A stretch of DNA of 64,000 bases from Sipunculus nudus (Eukaryota > Annelida > Sipuncula > Golfingiida > Sipunculidae): the NCBI GenBank assembly GCA_026874595.1, contig CM049307.1, forward strand, positions 19,631,079-19,695,078. The letters run 5' to 3'. The notes beneath the pieces were generated by a model that saw only the letters and a list, made by a program, of their open reading frames with translations, was not told the DNA's origin and searched no databases. Numbering within the stretch: position 1 is the first letter of the stretch; each line of letters starts with the position of its first letter. Positions 52,401 through 59,728 of the stretch are shown one piece after another. The position numbers and the translations under genes were made by a program.

Positions 52401-55400
52401 TTTTACAAACTCCATTATGGTTGGGCCCATAACTTTTTTAAATTAAACAATACTGACTTAATTTCTGGCATGTACATAGGAACTATATAGAGGAATATTT
52501 ATGGTAAATATGAAGAAAACCAGATGAGGGGTTTTGATATTAGGCAGTCCTGAAGAGTAAAAATAGATTTCTAATAAAAAATTGAGGTTTTTCTTTAATA
52601 TTTCAAAGGAACGTAGTCCTATTGACCCAATTTTCGGCATGGTAGGAGATTTTGGGGACATCTAACTTAGTGCCGAATTTCAGATTCGTAGGTCCAACGG
52701 TGTCGAAACGTGCCAGTCTTACGGACGGACATCCAGACGGACGGACAGACGACAGACAATGGACCACGACTATAGCTCAGATGACTTATAGTCAGCTGAG
52801 CTAAAAATGCAATATGTGAAGAGTAATTCATAATATAGCTTCAATGGAATCTAACAAGTTTTGTGTTGGTAAAGCGTCATTATCAGCATGTATAAATTTC
52901 TTATTATCTGTAAATCAAAGATTGATAATTTGAATAATATCAATTCATGGGTGCCACTAATTTGTGTGAATAATTTCCACCAATTCGATGTTCCCTTATT
53001 GACTTATACAATATTTAAGATATGTGCTTGCATATTATATAACTGACATAATAATAATTATAATAATGTATACATTGTGTAAGTTACTGTATATGAAATC
53101 TTCACAAAACACTGAAGAAGAGAAAATCACTCATTTTTAACCTCACATTTATGAAGCCAACAACAAAATATATGTCAAGAGCTTCTAGAGGTTGTGTCCT
53201 GCATGCTTTAACTAGAATACGGGTAGTCAACAAGCGACTACCTGTATCCGCCTAAATCAAAGAGGTACGTGTGAAGTGGTAATAGGATATAGAGGTAATG
53301 GGAAAACCTTGTGTGGTAGATGACATATTACATGAAAGATATAGATTAGTTGGTGTGGTATTGTTATGATGTAAAGGCTGAATTACCTGGAGGGAGGGAG
53401 ATAGCTGGCGCCACCTGTCATATAAAAAAAAATATATACAAGATGTATACACGTGCAAAATTTCATGTGAACAAGTCCAACCTCTGCAGAGATATGCATG
53501 ATTTTATCCCAAGGCAGAAAAACAGATGGACGCTGTGCATAAACAGTTGCAAGTGCGGCCACCAGTTTTGGGTATAATAAAGGGCTATGTTAGACCAATA
53601 CACATGCAAAATTTTAGGCTGATATGTCAAACCAGTCCTGAGATATTTGCATGGTGGTCTGGAGCATAAACGAGCAGGTAGGTGGCGCCACCTGTCACAA
53701 AAATGGAAAAACTATCCAAGATGAATAAACACGTAAAATTTTAGCCCAATAGGCCAAATGAGTCCTGAGATATCAGCATGGATGTCTGCACTGCAAATGC
53801 ATAGGTAGGTGGCGCCACCTTTCATATCAACAAAAAATCTATCCAAGATGTATAAATGTGCAAAATTTCAGGAGAATAAGTCCACTGCAGAGATATGCAT
53901 GATTTTATCTAAAGGCAGATAAACAGATGGCTGCTGTGCAAAAACGGTTGCAGGTGGCGCCACCAGTTCTGGATATGTTAGTGCTATGTAAGACCTCTAC
54001 ATATGCAAAACTTCAGGCTGATCCGTCAAACCAGTCCTGAGATATGGGGGTTTATGTGTGAATACAGACGCACAGATGGACGCAGAGGAAAGGTCAGAGG
54101 TCAAAATAAAATCAGGCGCAGCAGTTTACATGTGACCCAAACATAATCCAGGGTTTCGTAAAATTCCGCCCAACCGTTACGGAGGAGTTCTCCGGACACC
54201 TACGCTGCAGGGGAGGGGGCCTGAAAACACAGTATCTGCAAAACTCTGTTTTGGCGGATACAATTACTGTCATTTGCATTGCCCAAAATTTTCTTGATAA
54301 GATAAAATTTGACAAGAAAAATATTCTGCTGACAAGAAATCGACAAGTCTTGAGACAAGATATATTATCTCTTAATAAAATACTTTTTGTCATAAGATGT
54401 TTTTATCTTATGGAAAGAAATTTATTTATGGTATGTGCAAGCACATGCATAATGTGGATTGATGTGTGATTATATTTCTTGCCATAGGATATCTTTTCTG
54501 ATAGCAAGAACACTTACTTTATCAGGAGAAAAAAAAAAATTGTTAAGAAAAATTTTCTTTTCCATAATAAGAAAACTTTCTTGCCCCACTCCCACAAAAA
54601 TTTCCTTGCCAAAAGATATTTTTTTCTTTTAATAAGAAATTATAGGTAAAGGGGCAAGAAAATTTATCTTTTCAAACAAATATTTTTGGCAGTGTAATGT
54701 TATGATATTATGCAAATATTTGGTAAAAGGAAGCTTGAACAGCTCAAAATCATATTTTTGCCCCTGGTCTGCAGAAAAGATTACAGTGACCTTATTTTGG
54801 ATTCCCAAAAAGACTTTACAAGGAACTCCCTGGATGCTTAATAAGAAGTTTTTACATCCAAATGTTGTTCCCAATTGTGCCCATCTGACTTTCAGGATGC
54901 TCAAATCATGTTCGATAACATAGATTGCAGAATATAGGTAACAGTGACGTAATTTCAGATGTCCTAGGAGACTTTAAATGACCTCCCTTTTCATCAGGTA
55001 TGAGGTTTCTAGACCCATGTGTGAAGATTTGTGCCTGGTTTGACCTTATGGGGGTAAAAATCATGTTTTTGGCCTGTAGCTTGCAGAATATAGGTCACCA
55101 TGACTTAGTCTTCCAAGAAGATTTGTCCAGGACCTTCCTTGATATTAAGTAAAGTTTCTGGGTGCAATATAACTGATTTATACAATTTTTTTATTTCAGG
55201 GTATTCTAAATTGTGTTTTACCCTTGCTTATAAAAATTTGGTCACAGTGACTTTTTTTCAGATTTCAAAAGGGTTTTAACCAGGAACTCCCTTGAAATTT
55301 TGTTAGAACTGGTTCTAGGTCCAACTATTATGATTTGTGCCCATCAAACTTTCACAGTGTTCAAATCATGTGCTTTCACAGAACTCACAGAATATAATAT

Positions 55401-57359
55401 AAGTCACAGTGACATAATTCAACTTACTGGTTAGTAAGGTTTGGAGGGGATTTCAACAAGACCTCCCTGAATCTTATTTTACAAGTTCCTAGGTTAATCA
55501 GTTATGATTTTAATGACTTTTACCATGCTGAAAAAAAAGAGCTTATTCCCACACCCTGCAGAATAAAGGTCACAGTGACATAATTTCAGTCTTCAATCAC
55601 CATCAAGACCCCTCTGAATTTTAAGTATTAAGTTTCTATGTCAAAAATTCACAAACTATATCACATGCCTGTCTAATTTTAAGGAACTTAAATTACTGAT
55701 AGGTCACTGTGACTTGATTTCATGTCTAAAAGAATATTTCACCAGGAGCTCCCTGGATTTTCGTTAGAATTTTCTATGTTAGATCAGTAAAATTTGTGCC
55801 TATCTAAATGTTAGGGGTTCCTAAATCATATTTCCCCCCCCATAACTTGCAGAATGTAGGTCACTGTGACCTAATTTCAGTTTTCCAAAGAGACTTTATA
55901 ATGACTTCCTTTCACTTATAGAAAGAGAGTTCATTTTTTAAATTTGTGCCCTGTGACCTTCTTGGTGTTCAAAATCATGTTATTGGCACATATCAGGCAG
56001 AATACAGGTCACTGTGACCTAATTTAAGGTTTGACTTGGAAATTGACTAAGACCTCCCTGGATATGAAGTGAGTTTTTAGGTCTAACAGTTAAGACTTGT
56101 GCCCTGCTAATGGCAAGAAGGCATAAACGGATAATTGGTGATAGTTATACCAGTACTTATCGCTCACAGTCAAACAAACAACAGTCAGCAGAGCTAAAAA
56201 GGTTCTTACCAAATCATATATATATATGATAAATACAGGGTTAAAGCCATGCTGGTCAGCCCTGGTTTGGGGTAGCCAGGATGGGCTTCTGCCTGCGGGC
56301 ACAAAGATAACATTTGCAACGAACCATCTCAAAGATCTAAAAGATAATCAAAATCCAGCTACCAGCAATGAAACTTTGGTTATTCATTACTCGAAACTGC
56401 ATTAAATTTGTACCTCATAAGTAAGTTTACAAAAAAATAATCATTAAAAACAAAGTTATTACACACAGAACAATGTCTGAAGGTGGGTCCCTGGACCTCT
56501 TGCTGTGACCAGTGACCACCTCCGCTTTCTTTACCAATGTCCATAAAATTAGCCAGCACCCAAATTTGTCAATTTTTTTATAGCTATAACCCTATATACA
56601 TATATATATATATATAAATCATATATCACCTATGGACTCATTGGACTGATCTTAAAGATTAATAACTGCTCTTTTCAACCTTGCTATTGAGAATAGTTAT
56701 GTCTTAACCTGCTACAAGGCTTTTATCTCGGCAATAATACATCTTTGTCGAAAACACAGAGGGTCAATTGGATTCAAGGTCAACTGAAACAGGTATTGTG
56801 TTAAGTTACAGTAAAGCGTCATATATATGGAAAGCTCCGGGACATGGATTTTGTTTGAATATAATGTGCTAATTCCAGTTCTGGACTAGTTCTCACTTGA
56901 ATTTTGAATACAGAAATGCAAGTGGGTGAACAGATTCGTGCAAAATGTCTAAGTTCTGCTGGATCTCTGATTATGAATATTTCAGCTTCAAAGCGGATCA
57001 TGATCATTTCAATGAATTTTTCCAATTTTTTTATACAGTCTACTGTCAAAAAGAAAAAATAAATTTTTTTCTGTTGCCTTTTTCGGGATTATCACTAAAG
57101 AACAAGTTGCCACTCCAAAAACCTTGCCCCTGTTCTATACTTACTCTACTGGCACTAGTAGTTCTGTCAATTGTCAGTACTGACTTTGCTTTGACTGAGA
57201 TTTCTCACCTGATGACAAGAAGAATGGAGACTCGGCCGAGCCATCATCAAGTCCACTCAAAATCTCCTCCTTGCCAACATCACTATCTCCTACTAACAAG
57301 AACTTGAGCAGGTAGTCGTAGGGCTTGCTGCGTGGGGTGGGCGACGCTGTAGCGCTCAT
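31219..57359 (-). CDS. rab40: Rab40: Rab GTPase with C-terminal SOCS box (complete, six coding exons)
   Basis: The exons, in transcript order, are 57359-57209, 41731-41671, 36961-36901, 33225-33148, 32339-32117 and 31454-31219. All introns are GT-AG, all phases fit, and the product is 269 residues, close to the usual Rab40 length. The P-loop is GDSDVGK (24-30). Switch I contains DYKTTT (53-58). G3 is WDTSGQ (71-76), with Ser where most Rabs have Ala. [10 protein letters not shown] (128-137) stands at the G4 site, and the SOCS box follows the GTPase domain. The BC box (about 193-203) should bind Elongin B/C, and LPLP (215-218) is the Cullin-5 box. The protein ends CCIS, a prenylation-type signal. 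Rab40 proteins act as membrane-linked substrate adaptors of Cullin-5 ubiquitin ligases, in secretion, adhesion and actin control. Residue 31 after the P-loop Lys is Glu, where most Rabs have Ser/Thr, so nucleotide handling may be unusual. The introns span about 25 kb and are largely repeat elements. Confidence 0.95.
32117..32339 (-). CDS. rab40: Rab40 coding exon 5 (G4/G5 region)
   Basis: Encodes [20 protein letters not shown] and onward to [15 protein letters not shown] and ...GPDK, then one base of Val192. Two donors are possible. GAG/GTGTGT is earlier but breaks phase with exon 6. AAAG/GTTGGT keeps phase and gives the family's ...KVLSLQ junction, so it was chosen. Confidence 0.93.
32377..32450. 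repeat. Three-copy 25-bp minisatellite in Rab40 intron 4
   Basis: GTGAGGGATACCATGACTTG recurs three times at a 25-base spacing (GGGATACC at 32381, 32406 and 32431). The repeated-looking minus-strand open frames here are artefacts. Confidence 0.85.
33148..33225 (-). CDS. rab40: Rab40 coding exon 4
   Basis: Encodes 26 residues, [16 protein letters not shown] and onward to KEVEE. Both ends are phase 0. The acceptor is TTATTTGCAG. A repeat element starts nine bases upstream of the exon, and its terminal bases extend the pyrimidine-rich tract. The donor is GTAGGC. Confidence 0.95.
33235..36400 (+). mobile_element. RC-A element E1 (split by E2), Rab40 intron 3
   Basis: The 5' end has ACAAGG followed by the palindrome GACCCATGGGTC (33241-33252) and CTCAGCTGA. 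The 3' end has an ACGG-rich tract and a decayed hairpin at about 36371-36399. From 33296 it matches element E4 (50805 onward) at high identity, except where E2 is inserted and where a G-rich segment (about 35460-35790) is private. No coding capacity. Confidence 0.8.
33931..35195 (+). mobile_element. RC-A element E2 nested in E1
   Basis: It begins with ACAAGTGACCTGTGGGTCA and ends with a GGACGG tract and the hairpin at about 35165-35191. Two to three internal units of about 340 bases start with 'GGTCTCA' phrases (34468, 34812). E4 has the same flanking sequence without this insert (51421-51445). A G-run lies at 34978-34991. The AGGTCACTGTGACCC at about 34173 is one base from a perfect inverted repeat. 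Confidence 0.85.
36901..36961 (-). CDS. rab40: Rab40 coding exon 3 (G3 motif)
   Basis: A 61-base exon that completes Trp71 and encodes [20 protein letters not shown]. The acceptor is ATCACACAG and the donor is GTAATA. Phase 0 at its end. Confidence 0.95.
37441..38996 (+). mobile_element. RC-A element E3, intact ends, Rab40 intron 2
   Basis: The 5' palindrome TGACCCATGGGTCA is at 37446-37459 and the 5' subterminal repeat GCTCAGCTGACTG at 37464-37476. Its exact complement CAGTCAGCTGAGC is at 38978-38990 and forms the last arm of the hairpin 38963-38991. The body has 338-bp tandem units: the phrase GGTCTCAAAAATAGAG is at 37923, 38261 and 38599. A GGACGGACGGAC tract precedes the hairpin. Non-coding. 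Confidence 0.88.
39099..41155 (+). mobile_element. RC-B element E7 with 180-bp tandem array
   Basis: The 5' palindrome GTGTCGGTACGACAC is at 39099-39113, then ATGCCCCCGCC at 39116-39126. Its exact complement GGCGGGGGCAT is at 41139-41149, the last arm of hairpin 41121-41149. The body has 180-bp units, and the copies at 40591, 40771 and 40951 are nearly identical. The long minus-strand open frame at 40421-41020 is only the array read through, because 180 is a multiple of three. A GGACGGAAGGACGG tract precedes the hairpin. Confidence 0.88.
39500..40156 (+). mobile_element. Element E8 nested in E7
   Basis: A different body interrupts the 180-bp array and ends in its own ACGG tract (40048-40110) and hairpin 40126-40152 (AGCCC..TCAGC with GCTGA..GGGCT, one bulged A). 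After it the array resumes. The left border is not exact. It contains a GGTGACGCCACC block near 39783, one base from the shared palindrome. Confidence 0.65.
41671..41731 (-). CDS. rab40: Rab40 coding exon 2 (switch I)
   Basis: A 61-base exon encoding the end of Gly51, [19 protein letters not shown], and the first two bases of Trp71. The acceptor is TTCTTTCAG and the donor is GTAAGT. Intron 1 upstream is about 15.5 kb. Confidence 0.95.
42050..42670 (+). mobile_element. Possible decayed tandem-repeat element
   Basis: Two diverged copies of a segment ending '..ATTCTAGGATTGCTCTCTTGC..' and '..ATTCCAAGACCATTGCC..' precede a GGATGGATGGAAGGACAG tract at 42600-42620. The order matches the RC elements, but no clear terminal hairpin is seen. 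Confidence 0.35.
43868..44043. repeat. Compound palindrome with repeated GGGCTGGCCCAG core
   Basis: The ends are inverted copies (GTGTAATATATATGT and its complement-like partner near 44026-44042). Between them CTGGGCTGGCCCAGTTT-type blocks recur in both senses, spaced by AATTTTGATC. It could form a branched cruciform. No frame. Confidence 0.75.
45572..49323 (+). mobile_element. RC-C element E9 with ~290-bp tandem array, Rab40 intron 1
   Basis: The 5' palindrome GGCACCGCAGGTGCC is at 45572-45586, and the 5' subterminal repeat GTATCCCCAGAC is at 45590-45601. Its exact complement GTCTGGGGATAC ends the 3' hairpin 49295-49321, preceded by a GGC tract (49255-49276). About eleven monomers of roughly 285-295 bases fill 45720-48700, each with TGACCTTTGACCTCATGACC or a close variant and most with TTTGACCTTGTGACCTC. 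The small open frames across it are repeats of one another, not genes. Confidence 0.88.
46700..48440. repeat. 868-bp tandem duplication (three monomers) inside E9
   Basis: About 46700-47570 is repeated at about 47570-48440 at an offset of 868 bases, with few differences. Examples are ACTTTTGACC at 47342 and 48210, and GGACAGATGGCTCC at 46741 and 47609. Neighbouring monomers differ far more, so this is a recent higher-order duplication. Confidence 0.85.
50163..52806 (+). mobile_element. RC-A element E4, Rab40 intron 1
   Basis: The 5' palindrome GACCCATGGGTC is at 50168-50179 and GCTCAGCTGA at 50184-50193. The 3' hairpin is 52774-52802, after a GGACGGACAGACG tract. From 50805 it is the sister of E1, lacking E2. 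It has extra sequence at 50200-50800 and a second, diverged copy of an internal unit (51715-52000 and 52300-52680). Non-coding. Confidence 0.85.
53222..54263 (+). mobile_element. RC-D element E10, Rab40 intron 1
   Basis: The palindrome GGTAGTC...GACTACC (53222-53242) is followed by GTATCCGCCTAAA (53244-53256). The 3' hairpin 54232-54261 ends TTTTGGCGGATAC, complementary apart from one base. The body has four units of about 125-150 bases, most with GGTGGCGCCACC (53681, 53808, 53953). It is the relative of the host element at 16130-20955. Confidence 0.85.
54277..54694. mobile_element. MITE-like element with CA[C/T]TGCC terminal inverted repeats
   Basis: The left end CATTGCCCAAAATTTTCTTG and the right end, read as its complement CACTGCCAAAAATATTTG, are imperfect inverted repeats. 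The interior repeats CAAGAAA/TTTCTTG phrases in both senses. CACTG-type ends suggest a CACTA- or Chapaev-like DNA transposon derivative. The target duplication is not clear. Confidence 0.55.
54700..56202 (+). mobile_element. Diverged RC-A-like element E6 with ~155-bp units
   Basis: About nine diverged units of 133-171 bases carry GGTCACNGTGAC blocks (for example 54941, 55094, 55241, 55568, 55701, 55858 and 56007). The end CAGTCAGCAGAGCTAAAAA at about 56182-56200 is a mutated RC-A terminus. No intact 5' end was found. It carries perfect AGGTCACTGTGACCT at 55858-55872 and 56006-56020. Confidence 0.65.
56203..57208. other. 5' part of Rab40 intron 1
   Basis: Contains short TA tracts (about 56215-56230 and 56593-56616) and no recognised element. 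The minus- and plus-strand open frames near 56819-57307 are by-products of the intron and exon 1. Confidence 0.5.
57209..57359 (-). CDS. rab40: Rab40 coding exon 1 (P-loop)
   Basis: Encodes residues 1-50 and the first base of Gly51. The start was chosen as the first ATG in frame, just before [19 protein letters not shown], which aligns with the usual Rab40 N terminus. The frame is open further upstream but has no ATG. The donor reads CAG then GTGAGA. Confidence 0.93.
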
Positions 57360-57427
57360 ACCGATACTGGCAGCCACAATGGCCAGCACTGACAGCAGCC
57401 CTGCCCCTCTGGGCTGAACAGTGTGTG

Positions 57428-57490
57428 TCAAACGGGCTCCACCCGACCAGTCACAGGCCCCGACACTTCAGAGCCCCCGGCCGCCATCAT
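57428..57490 (-). CDS. Candidate upstream ORF in the Rab40 leader (20 codons)
   Basis: Two adjacent ATGs (57490 and 57487 downwards) open a 20-residue frame in good context (the second is ATG-ATGG). It ends at a TGA 68 bases before the Rab40 ATG. It matters only if transcription starts upstream of it, which is not shown. The surrounding sequence is GC-rich, as expected near a promoter. Confidence 0.35.
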   Translation of the reverse strand: MMAAGGSEVSGPVTGRVEPV

Positions 57491-59218
57491 GCCACTGTTG
57501 GGACCAGCAGATTGTTGGAGATGTTACTGAACCCTGGGTTATAATAAATCTGTTCAAGTCGATTCACATAAATCTCTAAACAACATGTAACATCATATTA
57601 CTCCAGTCATCACAGCTTTCCTCTGCACTACGAAAGCGATGAATGACATGCGCACTTCGGGACCATTCCCTGCATCTTTTACGGTGAAGTGAACCCGATC
57701 AGCCAACCACTGGATGAACACTGGCTACTTCGAGCGAAATTTAAGTTAATATTACGTTCACCAAAAAAACGAAAGGGTTCATTTTGAAATATATGATTGG
57801 GAAATGAATGATTTTTCAGGTCATAAATAGGAAAATATCAATTAACTGTTATGATTTATTTTATTTTAACATTATAAATTATCAATAATTAACTGAAAGG
57901 AATAAAAAATACACACTTTATGAGTTAAGACAGAATCCGAAAATAAAAAAAAAAAAAAAATATTAAACTGAATCCGATAAAAAAAGGATTAAGGGCATAG
58001 ACTTTGTACCGCATATAGTTCAATGCGGTAAAATTTATCTTAAAGGGGTGGATATTTAAAATTTAAGTAAAGAAAACTTACCACAGTTAGCAGTTAGCAG
58101 TTAAGCAGTCTAAAAATCATTCAAATGGAAATACAGAGCATGATTTCAGCTGGAGAATAAACAATTTTTATTGAATTTTTATTTTTTTCAATGAATCCAA
58201 CGTAAAATTTGTCAAGACGCACGTTTAGGTTATCAGTGTCTATTAGTTTGTGGGTTATGTTAACGGACTGGTCCCCAGCAGAAAGGAGGTAGAGATTTTT
58301 GACAGGAGAGTTGTTGCTCCAGTATGGCGGGTTGTTTCGTCTGCTAACTCACACTAATCGTGTTTGGGCTGAATCTCAGAGATTAGATCCATTCCCATGA
58401 TAAGGTTGTCATTCTACAGAAAGACTGTCGTCTATTGATGGAAAACAGTGCAAAACGGGCGCGGGAAAAAGCTCAGGTACACCTTTTTACACTTGTGTGG
58501 TGTCGATCAAGATGTCCTTTCACAGCTCAGTCTATCATCTCTGTGGAGCGAGTATAGAATCCGGTCTACATGGACGATGTTATGGGTGTGTACGGACGGA
58601 CGTAATGATGATTGGGATTCATGTAATGGGGGGAATAAGAGGCATGTCGATGTCATATGATCAGGCATATGTTGATTACTGCTGATATGAGACCGTCCAG
58701 TAAGTTTAGACCCATCTCGGAAATGAAGACCAGATTCTATACTCGGGCCACTTCGGAGAAGGAGGACATATTCTCACCCATGTCTGTTTGATCCCACCAT
58801 CAAGGTTTTGTTTTCACCCGTCTGGTCTGTAGGGTTTGTTAGGCTGTTACCAGAATTACATGAAAACTGCTGAACCGTCTCCTGAACACAAAACTTTGTC
58901 TTTATAAAATAAAGTGATTTGGAAGGGAAAACACCTTAAATGGGAAGACAGTGAAGTTAAACTTGCCTTTTGTGCAGATATGGAAATACAAGGACAGAAC
59001 CAGTACAGTTGAGTAAGGGCTGAAATGTGGCAGATCACAAAAGATTTTATATAAGTGACTAGACAAAAGCACCTATACTTTACTATGTAACACTGCCCAA
59101 AGAATGTTGTAAAGATATAAAATATATGAATATATCATGGTATCTAGATACACAATCAAAATATTTATCAATAATAATATGATATTTATATAAAATAATG
59201 GACAAACAAGCCTTAATA
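57491..59218. other. Rab40 upstream region
   Basis: Likely promoter side of Rab40 near 57.4-57.8 kb, without a clear TATA box. An A-run lies at about 57943-57960. Open frames at 58448-58685 show no known domain. Confidence 0.35.
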
Positions 59219-59280
<62 letters not shown>

Positions 59281-59296
59281 TTTCTTGATAGAATAA

Positions 59297-59352
<56 letters not shown>
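59219..59352. repeat. Two (TA)n microsatellites
   Basis: Alternating TA at 59219-59280 and, with one interruption, at 59297-59352. Confidence 0.95.
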
Positions 59353-59356
<4 letters not shown>

Positions 59357-59465
59357 GTTCTTAATAGTAATTAGGGGATTAGAAAGGACAGGGGATTAAC
59401 AGGGACGTCTGGGCAATTCTTCTCGTCAGGAGGATTACACAACCAACCTCCCCAGGTCTATATAG

Positions 59466-59728
59466 GGTAGCCATATGACATTTCAGGACAGTAGCAGGTA
59501 GCCATATGACCAGTTTAGGACAGTAGCAGGTAGCCATATGACAGTTCAGGACAGTAGCAGGTAGCCATATGACCAGTTCAGGACAGTAGCAGGTAGCCAT
59601 ATGACCAGTTAAGGACAGTAGCAGGTAGCCATATGACCAGTTCAGGACAGTAGCAGGTAGCCATATGACCAGTTCAGGACAGTTGCAGGTAGCCATATGA
59701 CCAGTTCAGGACAATAGCAGGTAGCCAT
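59466..59728. repeat. 32-bp minisatellite, left block
   Basis: About eight copies of a unit with consensus AGGACAGTAGCAGGTAGCCA then TATGACCAGTTC. The unit length is not a multiple of three, so the minus-strand open frame across it is a repeat artefact. Confidence 0.95.

Noticed and set aside
59379-59696. A 105-residue minus-strand frame with a repeating Tyr/Leu/Pro pattern, with counterparts at 61494-61790 and 63679-63861
   Set aside because: Products of the 32-bp minisatellite; a 96-bp cycle explains the periodic peptide.
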